Below are positions 15,419-28,700 of a DNA stretch of 64,000 nucleotides, in pieces; within the stretch, counting starts at the first letter, position 1; each line of letters begins with the position of its first letter. The notes below the pieces were generated by a model that made no database searches, was not told where the DNA came from, and was given only the letters and a program-made list of their open reading frames with translations. A program made the position numbers and the translations under genes. Source of the stretch: Welwitschia mirabilis (taxonomy: Eukaryota; Gnetophyta; Gnetopsida; Welwitschiales); NCBI GenBank assembly GCA_051453625.1, contig JBOZIK010000001.1, positions 173,223,137-173,287,136 on the forward strand, in the 5' to 3' direction.

Positions 15419-18400
15419 ATGGATATTATCTCTTGGAATGTTCAAGGCTTTACTAATAAGCTATGGTAGAAGAAATATAGGAATTTTCTCTCTAGGATTT
15501 CTATTACTCTAGATTTTTTATTACTTCAAAAGCTTAAGGTTATAGCTTTGAATTTGTAATTTCCCTCTCATAAGCTATTACATAACTTCAAGATTTTACT
15601 ACTTCTCATTATGAAGGACATGAAGGGGCTATTATATTGTTTCTTCTTATTGGAATTCATAAATTTATTCTTCTAGTTTAAATCCTTAGCAAAAAGCCCC
15701 TTGGAATGGTTTTGGTTACTGAGGCTTAGACAAACTTATCTATTTCCACTAATGAATCAAAAGAAGAAGCCGTGTGTATTCGATCAATTAATAATGGAAT
15801 CCAACTTTGTAGTCAAAGGCCCCCCATAACAAAAAAAAGCATTAGCTACAAAAGATATGTTAGCAAGTCTTGGTATTCAACTTTTAATGTTGAGAAAAAT
15901 GAAGAGGAGGAATTTAAATATAAGAAATAGGAAGAGAAGTAAAAAAGACCTTAAGTGTATTTTTTATTATAAAAATAGAAAAATACCTCTCTTGATTTGA
16001 ATCAAATTTGACCTACAGGCATCTTGTTTATGATGGTTATCAAACCATGGAAAAGCCAGGGTTTATGTACTTATGATATTTGGTCCTGATGAATCATTCT
16101 TTCTTTTTCCATTTATATGTTTGCTATTTATTTGATATATTCTTCTAATCATATGCATGAGTGAATTCAACTTTAAATAGATTTAACATATATATTACCT
16201 TCTATTTCTTTTTTTTTTTTACTTTTAAATAAAATAGGAGATTCTAATATGCTTAACTCATGTTGTGCTAAGTTGGATTTAGAGGGTTTTTCCTTATAAA
16301 CTCTTAAATTGGTTTCTTGGTTAAAATTTAAAAACTACTTTTGTCTTTTAAATGGAATTTTTTACTCCTTTCAAAATACGCAATAATGTTTTACTTAACA
16401 TAACTTCATCAAGGTAATCAATGAATCTACAAGCATTTAGGTAAGTTCTACTATTCTACTTTTTTTCTACCAAGGTTTTATATATGATAGTTTTATCATA
16501 TCATTTTCTTCTTAGAGGTTATTTTTCTTTATTCCATATTAATACTTTTTGGTATAAGTTCTATATTAGAAAACAAATTCTTCATATGTTTTATAATGTG
16601 TAGTCCATACCTTGTGGCCTAATAGGATGGACTAATTAATGGCATTATACCTTGTGTAGAGTCAGAAATTATACTTCTTTTTTGGAAAAATAACTAACTA
16701 GACAAGATAGACCTTATTTTCATTCTATTATTTAGAGATTTACATATTTAAATACTTAGCTTGTACATGATCTTTTAATCTAATAATTTACTCTGTACTT
16801 GTCAAACTTTATGTATCTCAACAAAAATGGAGGTCTTTTAGGCAAAAGTTATTTTTATTAAAAGTAGACTCTAATGGCTACAAATTTTAAATGCAAATTC
16901 CAAAGAATATTACTATAATGGAGGAATTCAAATTACCACTTTTATAGGGTTATGAGCAAATTCTTCACAATCATAATGACATCCTTAATTTTTTAAAGGA
17001 GCATTTTCAAATACTACTACAAGCAAATCTAATAAATATAAATGAGTTTCATTATATCTTTTCACTTCTTTTCCTAGTTCTTACTATAGAAATGTGTTAA
17101 ATGTTAAATGTAAAAATTACTCTTAAAGAGCTTAAAGATGCTTGCTTTGAGATGGTCAATGACAAAGATCTTAGATTTGATGATTTTTATATAGAGTTTT
17201 TAAAACAAAACTAGCATCTACTAGCTTATAACTATCTTAATATCATAAGGGATGTCATTCTTTAAGGTGTACTTATGCCTTACATTGACAAAGGAGTCAT
17301 TCATATTTTGCCTAAATCTAGGGATCCTCTTTTAATTAGTAATTAGTAATCTATTTCTTTATTAAATGTTACTTACAAAGCATGGGTAAAGTTCTTGGAT
17401 CATGGGTTTAGAAAAATTCTTTCAAACATTATGCTAATATATGAAAAATTTATGCTTTGATCCTAATTTATTCCTAGGATGTAGTGTTTCTTTGCTAGTG
17501 CAAATTCTTATATAGCTACTTATCATTATGTAAGTTTCCCCTTTCCAATTCAAAACTTTGTTAGAAAAGGTTATCCTTTAGCTCCTTATCTTTTTATCAT
17601 TGCTACTAATTTTCTTTATTAAGTTGTTCAACATTATATGTAGCAAGAATTGTATGGCAAATTTCATCAGGAGAAACAACACAATAATTATTAAATTTAC
17701 ATTTTCCTAATGACTCTTTTTACATAATGGAAAATGATCAATACAATCTATTACTTAGCTTCTTACTCATATTTGACAGTATTGTCATTTATTAAAAAGT
17801 GAAATTAATTAGTAAAAATATTCATTTTATGTTGCAAGTAATAATTACTAGTATCTTCTAGAGTAAAAATTATAAAACTTTTAGCTATCCCTTTCTTCTT
17901 TTAATTTTTTCGCACAAGCTATGTGATTAGACATTGTAGAGAATTCAAAGAAAAGTAAAAAAGTGAAGGACAAAATGTCTTTTAGGTACAGATCAGTATT
18001 TTATTTACCAATTCATTATTTTGTCTAACTATATGTATTATTGTTCATATTAGGCTTTTTTAAAAGCTACTTATTCAAACTTAAAAAATTGCTTTGAAGT
18101 TTCATGTGATTTTATAAAGGAGGTGAAAATAATTTCACGAAGTTTTATAGAATATTATAACCTTACCCTTGAAAAAGGGTGATTTAAGTTTCATTAATGT
18201 ATATTTTTAAGGAGTTAGTTTAGCTATAAATTAGGTTTTTATGATCTTCATTTCTAATTTTTAATTTCTACATTATTGCTCCTTGGGTTTAAGGATTTAT
18301 TTCCTAAGAATTGCTCAAAATAAAAGAATACTTATTAATTTCTTTTCTCCCTCTAAGATTGTCATTCAAGACATACAAATTTTTAAAAGTGTTTGGAAGT

Positions 18401-19000
18401 CTTTTGAAGGCTTCATTCTTTTGTTTCTTACACATGTATGAGAATTCCTATAGTTTTTCTTTACTATATTATTTCTTAGTAGTTACCTCTTACTCTAACT
18501 CCTTTCACAATTATAAATTCCAAGGTAGCTATAAGATGATTTATTAAAGGATTGACTTCTTTGCAAAATTTGAGGGTAGGAAATGATTATATATGCTTAA
18601 TAGATTTTCAATATACTTATAGTTATTTTACAATCTTTTGATAAGCTTTCATTAAACTTCAACAATTTTTTCTTTATGCCTATCATATCTCAAATAATGA
18701 CTCTTTACACATAGCAGATATATTTTGTATAGATTACACATTTGTTCTTCCATTTTGTCAAGTAACTTTTACACTCTTCTATTAAATGTTGTTAATGTTG
18801 GAGCTATTTCTAATTGTCAATGGCATATACAACATGAATCCTCCCTTTAGATTTTTACTTTAAGCACAATTTGGAAGATTCTATTTTTTTCCCTAAGATC
18901 AAGTTTTTTTTTTCCTTTTTTTTTTTTGGTACATCTTTTTTAAGGTCTTTGAATTAGTAGTCTTTTGCAACATTTTAGAGTGTTAGATTTACACTATTTA
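15419..19000 (+). mobile_element. Degenerate L1-type LINE (LINE 1): endonuclease and RT
   Basis: Begins near an ATG at 15419, reading MDIISWNVQGFTNK, the first motif of the plant L1 endonuclease domain (WNVRG-like). Further endonuclease traces are IGDSNMLNSC near 16234 (GDFN motif), LSYHFLL near 16495 (SDH motif) and NTFWYKFYIRKQILH near 16536. Reverse transcriptase follows: ELKDACFEMVNDKDLRFDDF near 17128, SISLLNVTYKAWVKFL near 17355 and RKGYPLAPYLFIIATNFLY near 17560. The catalytic FADD appears as FPND near 17703. Stops are frequent and no ORF1 was seen upstream; the element begins 100 bp after LTR copy B. The 3' boundary is approximate, since similarity fades after the frame at 18311-18547. 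Confidence 0.78.
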
Positions 19001-21530
19001 TTTTCCCATTAAGAGTAAAAATGCAATATTTCTTATATACATAAGATAAATACAATAATTTTTAATTTGTGTCTTTTAATATTCATTTCCATGTAGTGAA
19101 GAAGCAATTATAAGTGGATTCTCTGATGTAATTACTCTCGTCTTATTTTCCTCTAAAGCAAAGTTGACATAGTTCTATCTTACTTTAGCAGTGTTCCTTT
19201 TTTTTTTTAAATCATTATTATGTTTATATAGTTTAATTTCTTACTATTGTACATTTTGAGTTAATGGTTACTTTTTATCCTTTAATGTTGTAAATCTAAT
19301 TCTTTTGATATTTGACAACACCTCTTTTCAAGATTTTACATCCTCTATAATATTATCTCTATAAATCAACCTTTTTTTTAATTTCCATAAAGATATATTC
19401 TAAGATGATACTTTAAGCATAAGAATTTTCTAAAGTTTTAGAATTGTTAATACTACACTATGCTAAAAATTTTATAACTCATAAATTACTCTAATCTTTG
19501 AGTGCTTAAGAACCTTTTAAAAAGCTTATTGAATTCTCTATAGCCTATACTACTCATTCACCATGTAATATCAAGTATTAGTTCTATAAGCTACAATTAA
19601 ATACTTATTAATTTATGTTTTTATTTTCTTATTTATTTTAATAAAATTATTTTTTAAAATTTATTACATGTCATAAAAATTATTATTTTTAAACTTTATA
19701 ATCATAATAAACTCTTAAACTTACAAAAGATTTTCATTGAATTTTATTTAATTTTTAATGAGTTATGTTATTATTTGAACTAAGGTTCTATTATAATGGT
19801 AGAGAAATGCTTTTTTAACTAGCTTTTTGGTTGTAAGTCTAATTCTAAAAAGGGTCTTCAACCTAACTAATTAAAAACAAGTTTATATTATTACTAAGTT
19901 ATGATTTTATTATTAAAAATTTGAATTGTAGCTATAATAAGAACATAAAAATCCATAAATAAATTAAAAGAACTAATGTTAATAAAATTAATATAAAAAC
20001 TTGATGTGATTAGTCTATAGGATACATAAATTAATTTAACTAATACAAATCAACATTAATTTAAAAAATAATGCTTAAGGTTAATTTTTAGGGGGAAAAA
20101 CAATTACAATAAGCCTTAGTATTGAAATAAAGGATTACATAGCATAAATAAAAATTTGAGTATTATATAATTCACTCTAAGAATATGATTCTAATGCACA
20201 ATAATCCATAATGCAATGTAAACATAAGTACTCAAATATTAAAATGAACCTTGTGGTTAACCTTATTAACTAAATATGTAAAGGGATCCAACAAATATCT
20301 TTCTTATCTTGGTTTAATCTTAATGAGAAGAATAATTTTAATAAAAAACACTACAATAAACATATTTAGTGGACTAAGACAATACTTTATTGTATTAATA
20401 ATTTTCTTAATAAAAATGAACAACATAAGAATGAAATAAGTAAAGGAAAATTAATTGAAAATATAAGTGATTAGTGATTAGTAATTAACAGAGATCGTTA
20501 AAGTTTGATAAAGTATTAAGCTCTCATATCCTTAGCTCCAATCTCTAAGCTCTTACACTTAAAAGCAAGAGGATGATATAAGAAGAGAATAAGATAGAAG
20601 AATAAAAAAGGAAATTTAATAGCATGTACTTACATGAAGATCAAAATTTGGTTTATAAGATAAAAAAGAAATCTATTTGTAAGTAAATAATAGTCTAAAG
20701 GTTATTAATTCAATTGATTAAAAACTACATACATAATTTTACTCATAAGGTAATATGATCACATTAAATTGGATAAGATTAACTATATTAAATTAGATAA
20801 GATTGGTTATTAACAACTTAGTTGAGCTTAGATGGTAAATGATATTGATGTGTAAATGACGAGAATATATCATATTTATAGCTCATGTATCTCTCAAATT
20901 AAACAATTTATTATATCTATTTTAACAAGAGATTCCTCCAAAATATGATTCAAAGAGGATATAGAAGGTAAGAAGTAATAAAGAATTGAGAAAAAAAGCT
21001 ATAAAATGATACTTCAAGTGAATTGAGTGTTAAGATATGGGTGTGTTAAGATAGTGAACAAGAGCTACGGTGCAGATGGAAAGAGTCAGTGATGATGTAT
21101 TACTGATAGGTGCAACAACTTGTACTTGGGTGAAGGCTATAACACTAGATAAGTAGGTGAGTAGAGGTGCTCGTTATGTGATGTAACATCATCCTTACAT
21201 TGGCAACAATTTTTACTTCATGAAAAGAAGGTGAAATCCATTCTCGAGGGTTTTTTCCTAGGTACTTTTTAATTGTGTCTCTTATGATGAAAGTTTTTTA
21301 AGATAATGGCAAATTTAAGATAAGGATGGATCTAAAGCTAGTATTAATGTTAAAGAGTATTTTATATTTAGCCTAATGGATTATTTCATGTTTGCAAGTC
21401 CTTAGCCCAACATAAGAACAATTAGAAAATGGGTTTCATCATGTTAAATAGGAATAAAATTAGTATAGATTAACATGCTTATGGAGGATCTATTTTTATT
21501 TAGATTTGAATCCAAAGAAAATTTAAATAG
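19000..21530. other. AT-rich intergenic sequence
   Basis: Very low GC with many A/T runs. Apart from the SINE-like segment at 19785-19885 I see no domain or repeat I can name. The short frame at 20251-20439 has no coding character. Confidence 0.45.
19785..19885 (+). mobile_element. tRNA-derived SINE-like segment
   Basis: A tRNA-like pair of pol III boxes. An A-box-like TATAATGGTAGAGAAATG lies at 19791-19808 and a B-box-like GGTTGTAAGTCTAATTC about 30 bp later, near 19829-19845, close to the tRNA pattern GGTTCRAGTCC. Intact tRNA folding is not apparent, and downstream sequence continues beyond tRNA length. A decayed SINE head is therefore likelier than a tRNA gene. The 3' end is not defined. 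Confidence 0.4.
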
Positions 21531-21539
21531 TAACTAAGG

Positions 21540-24500
21540 GGTTATGGTTTCGGAGTGGTGCATTTAGCCCTAGCTTATTGGAGGTTAGTAAAATATTTTT
21601 GTAAGATCTTTTAGAAGATCTTAATTTGGGTTATGATTAAAGGAATTAGCATAGCCCTATGGACTCATGCATTTATAAAGCCCTAGCCACCAAGTTTGAG
21701 AAAATCATAATATTGGATCCTATAACTTTGAGTGAAATAAGAATGATATTGATATGATTTTTTACATGGATAGATGTTAAACTCACTAAAACTCTAAGAA
21801 CATTTAAGGTTTTACATAGTTTCAAATTAGACAAATTTAATGTCAAATATGAAAATATTCCCTTGTCATGTTTTTGTTATGTATCCTTAAAACATTTTGA
21901 TAAATTTTAGGTAAAGTTAAAGGAAGCCCTGTTTGAGAAATATGAGAAAAAGAATCATGTTTGAGCTCAATGTGAGATAGTTTAGTCCTAGAACTATGGA
22001 AAATTTAGGTATGAGATAGATATTTAAAGGATAAGCAAAGACAATGAAGGATTCTAAATAGTTAATAGAAGACAAAAATTAAAGACTATAGCTAAATTAG
22101 TAGCTAGGGAAAAGAATAAATCCTAATTAGAGCCAAACAAAAACAAGCAAGGAATTTCCTTTCACTCAACTCTTGCTAAGCCTTAATAAGATTCTAAAGG
22201 ATGAAAAATAATCCCTAAATAGGAAATTTTCATTAGAAAGCAGTAAATTAGATCATTTAATTTCATATTCTTATTCTAAAAGTAAGGAGAAGTTGCTACA
22301 AAAAAATAAATTAGGAAGACTTCAGTGACAAGAAAACCATAGAAGGAAGTCATGGAAAATATAGAAAATGAATCCTAAAAAACCCTTTCAGAAATGAAAA
22401 TAAAATCCTTTAAAAAAATACATTAATGTCATAAATTTAAATATTCAAGACATGTAGGATATCTTAAAGTTAAAAGCATTAGAGGAATTTAGTCAAAATT
22501 ATAAAATAGAAATAATGTATCTTTAAGAAACTAAAACTCAAAAAGTAGAGCTTTTTGATAAGTTTAAGAAAAACTAGAATATTAAATAAGTTCCAAGATG
22601 TGGTAAAGAAGGGGAATTATAAATGTTAATTAAGATTCGTGTGAAGTACAAGAAAGTGTAGACAAATAGATGGTACTAGATTATAGCTCTATAATATTGG
22701 ATATTAGTGAATACCTATAACCCGCAACAACTAGATAAGAAAAAATAAGGCTATAAAACAAAATCTAAGAGAAGGTTAAAAATTTGAGATGCAACATAAT
22801 TAGTGATTTTAATTAGACCATTTATCAATAGTCAAGTAAGAAGGAGGAAAATGAAGTTTTACAAAAGTAGAAGAAATAGAATACCTAATTAGTAAGCTAG
22901 GCCTAGTGAACTAGTTCTTGCAATCTAGGCTTAGTAGACTAGCCCTTGCAAAAGGTTCAATTCACTTAGTCAAATAGCAGGAAAGGTAGTGAAATATTTC
23001 TATCTTAGATAGATAGAGTCTTAATCTTGACAAATAAGATTAAAATGAAGAATTAGTTTTTGGAGGGAGAAGGTCATTGTGTTTACATCACAAACCCTTG
23101 ATTATGCACTTAGAAATAAACAAAATAGGAAAACTCATCGTACCTTTGGGAATGCTTGGCTAGGATAGGAAGAGGTAAACTTCATAATGAAAAGTTGGCA
23201 GAAGAACAAAAAAAGACCAATCAATATATAAAAAATTTTTAAAAGGTTAAGTTTTAGTAAAAAGAATAAAAATAAAAGTGGCAAGGAAAATTAAACAGGA
23301 AGGAATCTTTAAAGCTTAAAATCATGAGTATTCAGGGAAAATAGGACATGGAAGAGGACATTCAAGATGAAGAATGTGGTAAATTATGGAAATTATATAA
23401 TATCAAAAAATAAGAAGAATCATACTAAAGGTAGCAGGTTCACATAGACTAGTTAAAACATAGAAATAAACATACTAAATCTTTTTCTAATATGGCAAAC
23501 TAGCAAAGACATTTTAACATGATGGGTAGAGTAGTTTAAAATATAATAAACAAATTTATGAGAATGAAAGATCCAATAAGCTTTTCTAGGAAGCCTACAA
23601 AAATTATGAAGGGATAAAGAGGATATAGAAAAGTATGTTTATGACATAGATCTTAATACTAGTAGGACCTCTTAAGACCAGTAAAGAGGGATAAGGTCTA
23701 AAGAGTTCTAAGAAAGATAAAGGTGAATCATAGCCCAAGCCTTAATGAATGGACAATGAAGTCCTATAAAAAATTTTAAAAATTTTAAAGAGATCAATAT
23801 AAAATGCCTTTAACAAAGCACTAGAAGTGGGTTTAATCCCATATTCTTGGAATAACATGCACATAATTATGATTCAAAAAATGTATGAATGTATAAATGT
23901 TTAATATTTTAGGCTTATAGGGGTCTATAAGTTATTGACAAACTCTTTTCAAAAGTTTTAGTAAATATAATCAAGCCCTATTTTCTTAGAATAGTTCACA
24001 TGAATCAAGTAGGATTCTTAGAGAATAGAAGCATTTTAGATTAGATAATTCTAAATCATAAAATCTTTCACTTAATTCATAGGAATAAGGTAAAGGATTA
24101 CACCTTAAATATAAATATTAAAAAGGCATATAAAGGTGTGTTTTAGAGTCTTATAAGGCATGTCCTACCTATTAAAGAACTCCTAATGAGGTTTATAAAG
24201 ATGATAATTCAAATATAGCTCTCTACAAAATATCTTCTAAATATTAACAAAGGAGTCCATGGTTTCTTCAGTACTATAAGAGGTCTCATCATATCTTTTT
24301 ATTATGATATTGGTTTGTTATATGACTATATAACTAAGAGAGGAGGTAGGGACCTATGCTTGTATAACATGTAAGTTTTGTATAACTACTTCATAGATGA
24401 TTTAGTAATATTCATCAAGATCAACATGCAAGAAATTATAACCATTAAGAATATCTTAGAAACTTTTTCCAAAGAATCATGCTTGGGTTTTAGTTGGGAG

Positions 24501-25700
24501 AAGAGTAAAGTTTATTATACAAAGATTTGTATGAGTGTTCAGTAAGCAATTAAAAGAGACTTGGCAATAAGGATGATGATAAAGATTATTACCTAGTGAT
24601 ACTGATGTTTATATAAAATTATGTAGCTTCATAAGAAGAGCTAATGCAAAAGGCAAAGAGAAAATTCTATGGTTGAGATACTATCTTCCTATCTAACAAA
24701 GCTAAGATTATATTGGTCAATACCATGATCTCATCCATAACAAGATACAATGATTTTATAAGGATTCTTATTAAGAGAAATGAGGATAACATAAATAGAC
24801 TAATCTAAAACATAACTTAAAAAGATTAAAAAGGAGGATTAAGAGTGCATGAAATAGGATGAGAGGAGATTGTCAAACTTGTGGAACCAAGAGGATGGAT
24901 ATACAAGACATAAGAGATACTATTTTTGCTAAATAAAGTAAACATCATAAGAGAATAAAGGTGAGAAGATCCTTCTCATTAAAGAAAATTTTAGAAATAA
25001 AATATAAATATTACAAATCCACGCAAGGAATTTTCCATTTTGGTATAAGTTGTACTTAAGAAGAGAAAAGCTAGAAAGACTAACTTCATGGAAGTCAAAA
25101 ATAGGCAACATCCCATTTTAGAGCTCTTGAATTCTAAGGGATTAATGTCGTAGTAACATTAAAAAGTTAAAGCCAACAAAGAATTGACTTTCAGAAAAAG
25201 TTGTCTTTAATGTTAAAATTTATTAAAGTAGAAGGATCTTCTCTTACTATGAGCAGATCCTAATGGACCAAGCCATAGAAAAGTTAAAAGAGTACCTAAA
25301 AGATAAAGAAACTAGTCTTAAAGTAGGGGGAGGTAAAAAGATTTTTGAAGAATGGAAAATTAGCCTAAAAAACTTCTTAATTAATATGTATAATACTAAT
25401 AAACTATTTAATAATAAGTGAAATGAGTATGCAATGGATAAGTATGGGGTTTTTAAATGGTTGTTACTTGAAGAAAAAATTATAACTATAATTAATGTAA
25501 GGAAGAAGGGGTTAAAGCTTATTAAAGAATGTTAATTTTGTAAGAAGCCTAAGCCACTTAAGCATCTTTTTTAGGAGGATCCAACTATAGCATTGATCTA
25601 GCAGGATTTTGATGTAAAGAGATAGGCTAGGGTTCTAAATACTATAAGGAGATCTTATAAGATCATTATTTGATTTCCATGCATAATTCAGAATAGACAT
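21540..25700 (+). mobile_element. Degenerate L1-type LINE (LINE 3) with ORF1, EN, RT, zf-RVT
   Basis: The most complete LINE here. ORF1 trace: IALWTHAFIKP near 21650, and a CCHC-like finger PLSCFCYVSLKHFDKF near 21859-21906 whose last Cys is missing. Endonuclease: NVINLNIQDM near 22426, then FSQNYKIEIMYL, a stop, and ETKTQ near 22490-22545 (LQETK motif), and SDFN near 22803 (GDFN motif). Reverse transcriptase: KALEVGLIPYSWNNMHIIMI near 23815-23880, catalytic FIDD at 24390-24401 (FADD-like) and GFSWEKSKVYY near 24488. A zf-RVT-like tail (FCKKPKPLKHLF) is near 25535-25570. Most frame breaks are TAA/TAG/TGA at expected Gln, Arg or Trp codons. A tail to about 27250 is possible but not certain. 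Confidence 0.75.
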
Positions 25701-28700
25701 TTCTATAGGTATTTCATAAGGCATAAATAAGATTATTTTTAACATTCAAAATAAGATTGGAAAAGTTTTAGTGTTAAGAGGTATGATAAAGCACCCCCCA
25801 ATTTGAGTCATTGGATGATGGAAAGTTCCACAATAATGTAGCTCTTCCTTAAAGAAAAAGTGAATTTTAATAAGAGCTAGTTCATTAGAAATGGAAAAAT
25901 TCTATTTGGCTAATAAAGATAAGAAATTTCCACCTATCTTATTATCCAAACCATGAGGTTCAAAGATGAGTAGGAACATGTTCCCCCAAACTTTTCTAGA
26001 TTCCATGATGCTAATAGACTTTTTGAGAGAAATGGGCCTTTTATGGATAAGAGCTTTATTAAAAAAGTTGACTCTAGTACCCTTTAGATAACATAGTAAA
26101 GTTCAAATGCTATTATTTGATTAAAGATAAAAATCACATGAAGTTATGTGAGCTACATTTTAATTTTCTTTTAGTCTTAACATTAAATAAAGGAATAAGA
26201 ATAAACTTACACTTTCTATGAGCAAAGAAGGTTTGCAGTAAGATTTAAAAATGCTCTAAGATTTTTAAAGAAATTAATGGATTTATTATAAAGAAAAAAA
26301 TCTATAGAAAAGATGAATAGGAAGAAAGCTAAAGGCGATAATAAAACCTAGTAGGATAGAAAGGATCCTATGATATTTTCTTAAAGGGAAAATAGGAGTA
26401 AGCATCACTAGAGTTGAAGTGAGGTTGTGAATAGAAGGCATAGACATGAATAAAAGGAGATGATGGGTTTTTAGCTAAAATAAAAGGGTTTCTAATGAGA
26501 CTGATGTATCAAGAAAGGGAAAGAGGAGAAGATAGAGAGCCATAAATCAAGTTCAGATCATCTAGAGTAGTCAAAGTATATAATGCAAGTAAAATAATTA
26601 GATCTTAAAGTAAGTATCATAAGAGATGATGAAGATGAAGACATAGAAGGTAGCGCTTATTTTTCTATATCAGAAAAGCATAATGCGAATAAGAAGGATG
26701 AAGATTTCTTAAGAGAAAAGATAGAGTCCACATTTCTACTAAATGCTCTAACCAGTGGAAGAATTTTCCATTACCTAAATAAGGATTGTTGCATTGCCTA
26801 GACCTTAGTACTAGTAATTATAAATAAGAAGAAGAATCTAAGTCAAAATTACATTATGATTAGATAAATGTTATCAAGGAAGTAAATGATTACTATAGGT
26901 ACTTATGTTTACATCCAGGTGAATCTCCATGATTAAGTAATTAGAGCACACAAGAAACTGGTATTGTTATGACATCCTGATAAGAATTGGCACTGGCCTC
27001 ATTAGGCTCAAAAGGTAATATGAGCGGTGGCTTTTATCTCTTTTAATGAGTCTCAAATTCTTTTAAATACCATTTTATAATTCTTTCTTTACTTGTTTTC
27101 ATTAATAATGTCAAGGCTTAGCTAGGTTGATTACTGAAAACTAAGTGATCATCCCCCTACTTTCTCTTTTCTCATGTGTTTGATTTATTGTTTTGTCTTA
27201 GTTAGGTGTACTCTTGTAATGTTACACTTCAAAATGAATCACTTTCACACATGAAATGCAAACTTATGCAATTTAAAGGCTTTAAAGCCTTGCTTTCATT
27301 TTCAATCATGAGTATGATGCTTTTAACCTTTTCTCCTTTCTAAAATAATAAATAGCACTTACTACTTAATTTTACTTAATATTTGCTAAGATACTAGCAA
27401 ATAATTGGTTAAATAATGTGTTTATTTTTAATCCTTAGACTTTAGTAAATAATATATTTTAAGTCTAAGAATAATATATTTGATTATTAAAATATTATTA
27501 ATGAAGTTTTATCCTTATAGTTTTTGAAATCTTATTTAAGAAAAAAATCTGATACTTGGAATCTTAATTACAAGTTATTTTGTTTTCATAAGAGTTGAAC
27601 AACCTAGCTCATGGTCTTAAAGAAATGAATCTTAGAAGAAATGGGTTACTAAAAAAATGGATACATTAATAAATTAACCTTATAGCATGAAGCTAAAGTT
27701 AGTGTCATAGCTAAAGGAATAAAATAAAGCTTAACAAAATTAAATGCTTCTAGATTTATATCTTATAACATAAGGAAATTTGTTAAGGATTATCTATTAT
27801 AAATTTGAACATACCACATATGTACTCATGTAATTTATGGTCCTATTAAAGGCTATAAAAGCAAATTGTATCTCAAGGAATAATCATCTTTTGTAATTTA
27901 TTATTTGATAAATCCATCATCATATTGGAACTCTTTTGATTTTAGATATATATTTTCTATACATAATATAAGGGATTATCTCGTTATGATGTTTGAAGCA
28001 TTTTTTTTTCTCTTCTTTGATATGAGGAAATGATTGATTCTTAAGGAATTGCCTTATTAATCCTAAATATTTACTTCTATGCTTAATTGTAATATGCTAT
28101 AGTGTTTACATTATTTATGAATATACTTTGATTTATAATTGGATTTTTTTCCTTCTATTGATGATAATATTATGGTTGCTAATTATGTAATAGTACTTTT
28201 TTTTTTGTATTTATCATTTATATCTATTCCTTTAGTGTATTACTAGGGTATAAATGATTAATTTGTTAACATGTATGACATCTTTTTTTCCATCCTTGTA
28301 TTTCTTGCATCCCATTATAAGATGTAACATTACCAAAATAGTTGATTTTATGACATTCGAATCTACATTTAATAACTTATCATTTCTTCATAAATCTATT
28401 TTAAATTTAACAAAATATATTTTAACTTCACTTAGTATTACATGGTAGATTATCTTCTAAATAATCATTCTTAATTATTAGAGAAGAATCTCTAATATCT
28501 TAAATTTCTTAATCCTTTTTTAAAACCCTTTCTATTCAAAACATTATTTAAAATTTCCTAAAATATTTATGATATTTAAAATCCCCTAGTGGAGAACAAT
28601 AATTATGATCAACTATATTATAATAAGATGTCCTCATCTATTCATTTGAAATTGTTATCCATACATTGAGAGGATACTCTTCTAAAGATTGTAAATTATA

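Noticed and set aside
27850-28000. TATA-like GGCTATAAAAGC as a possible solo LTR
   Set aside because: No partner copy, no defined ends and no TSD.
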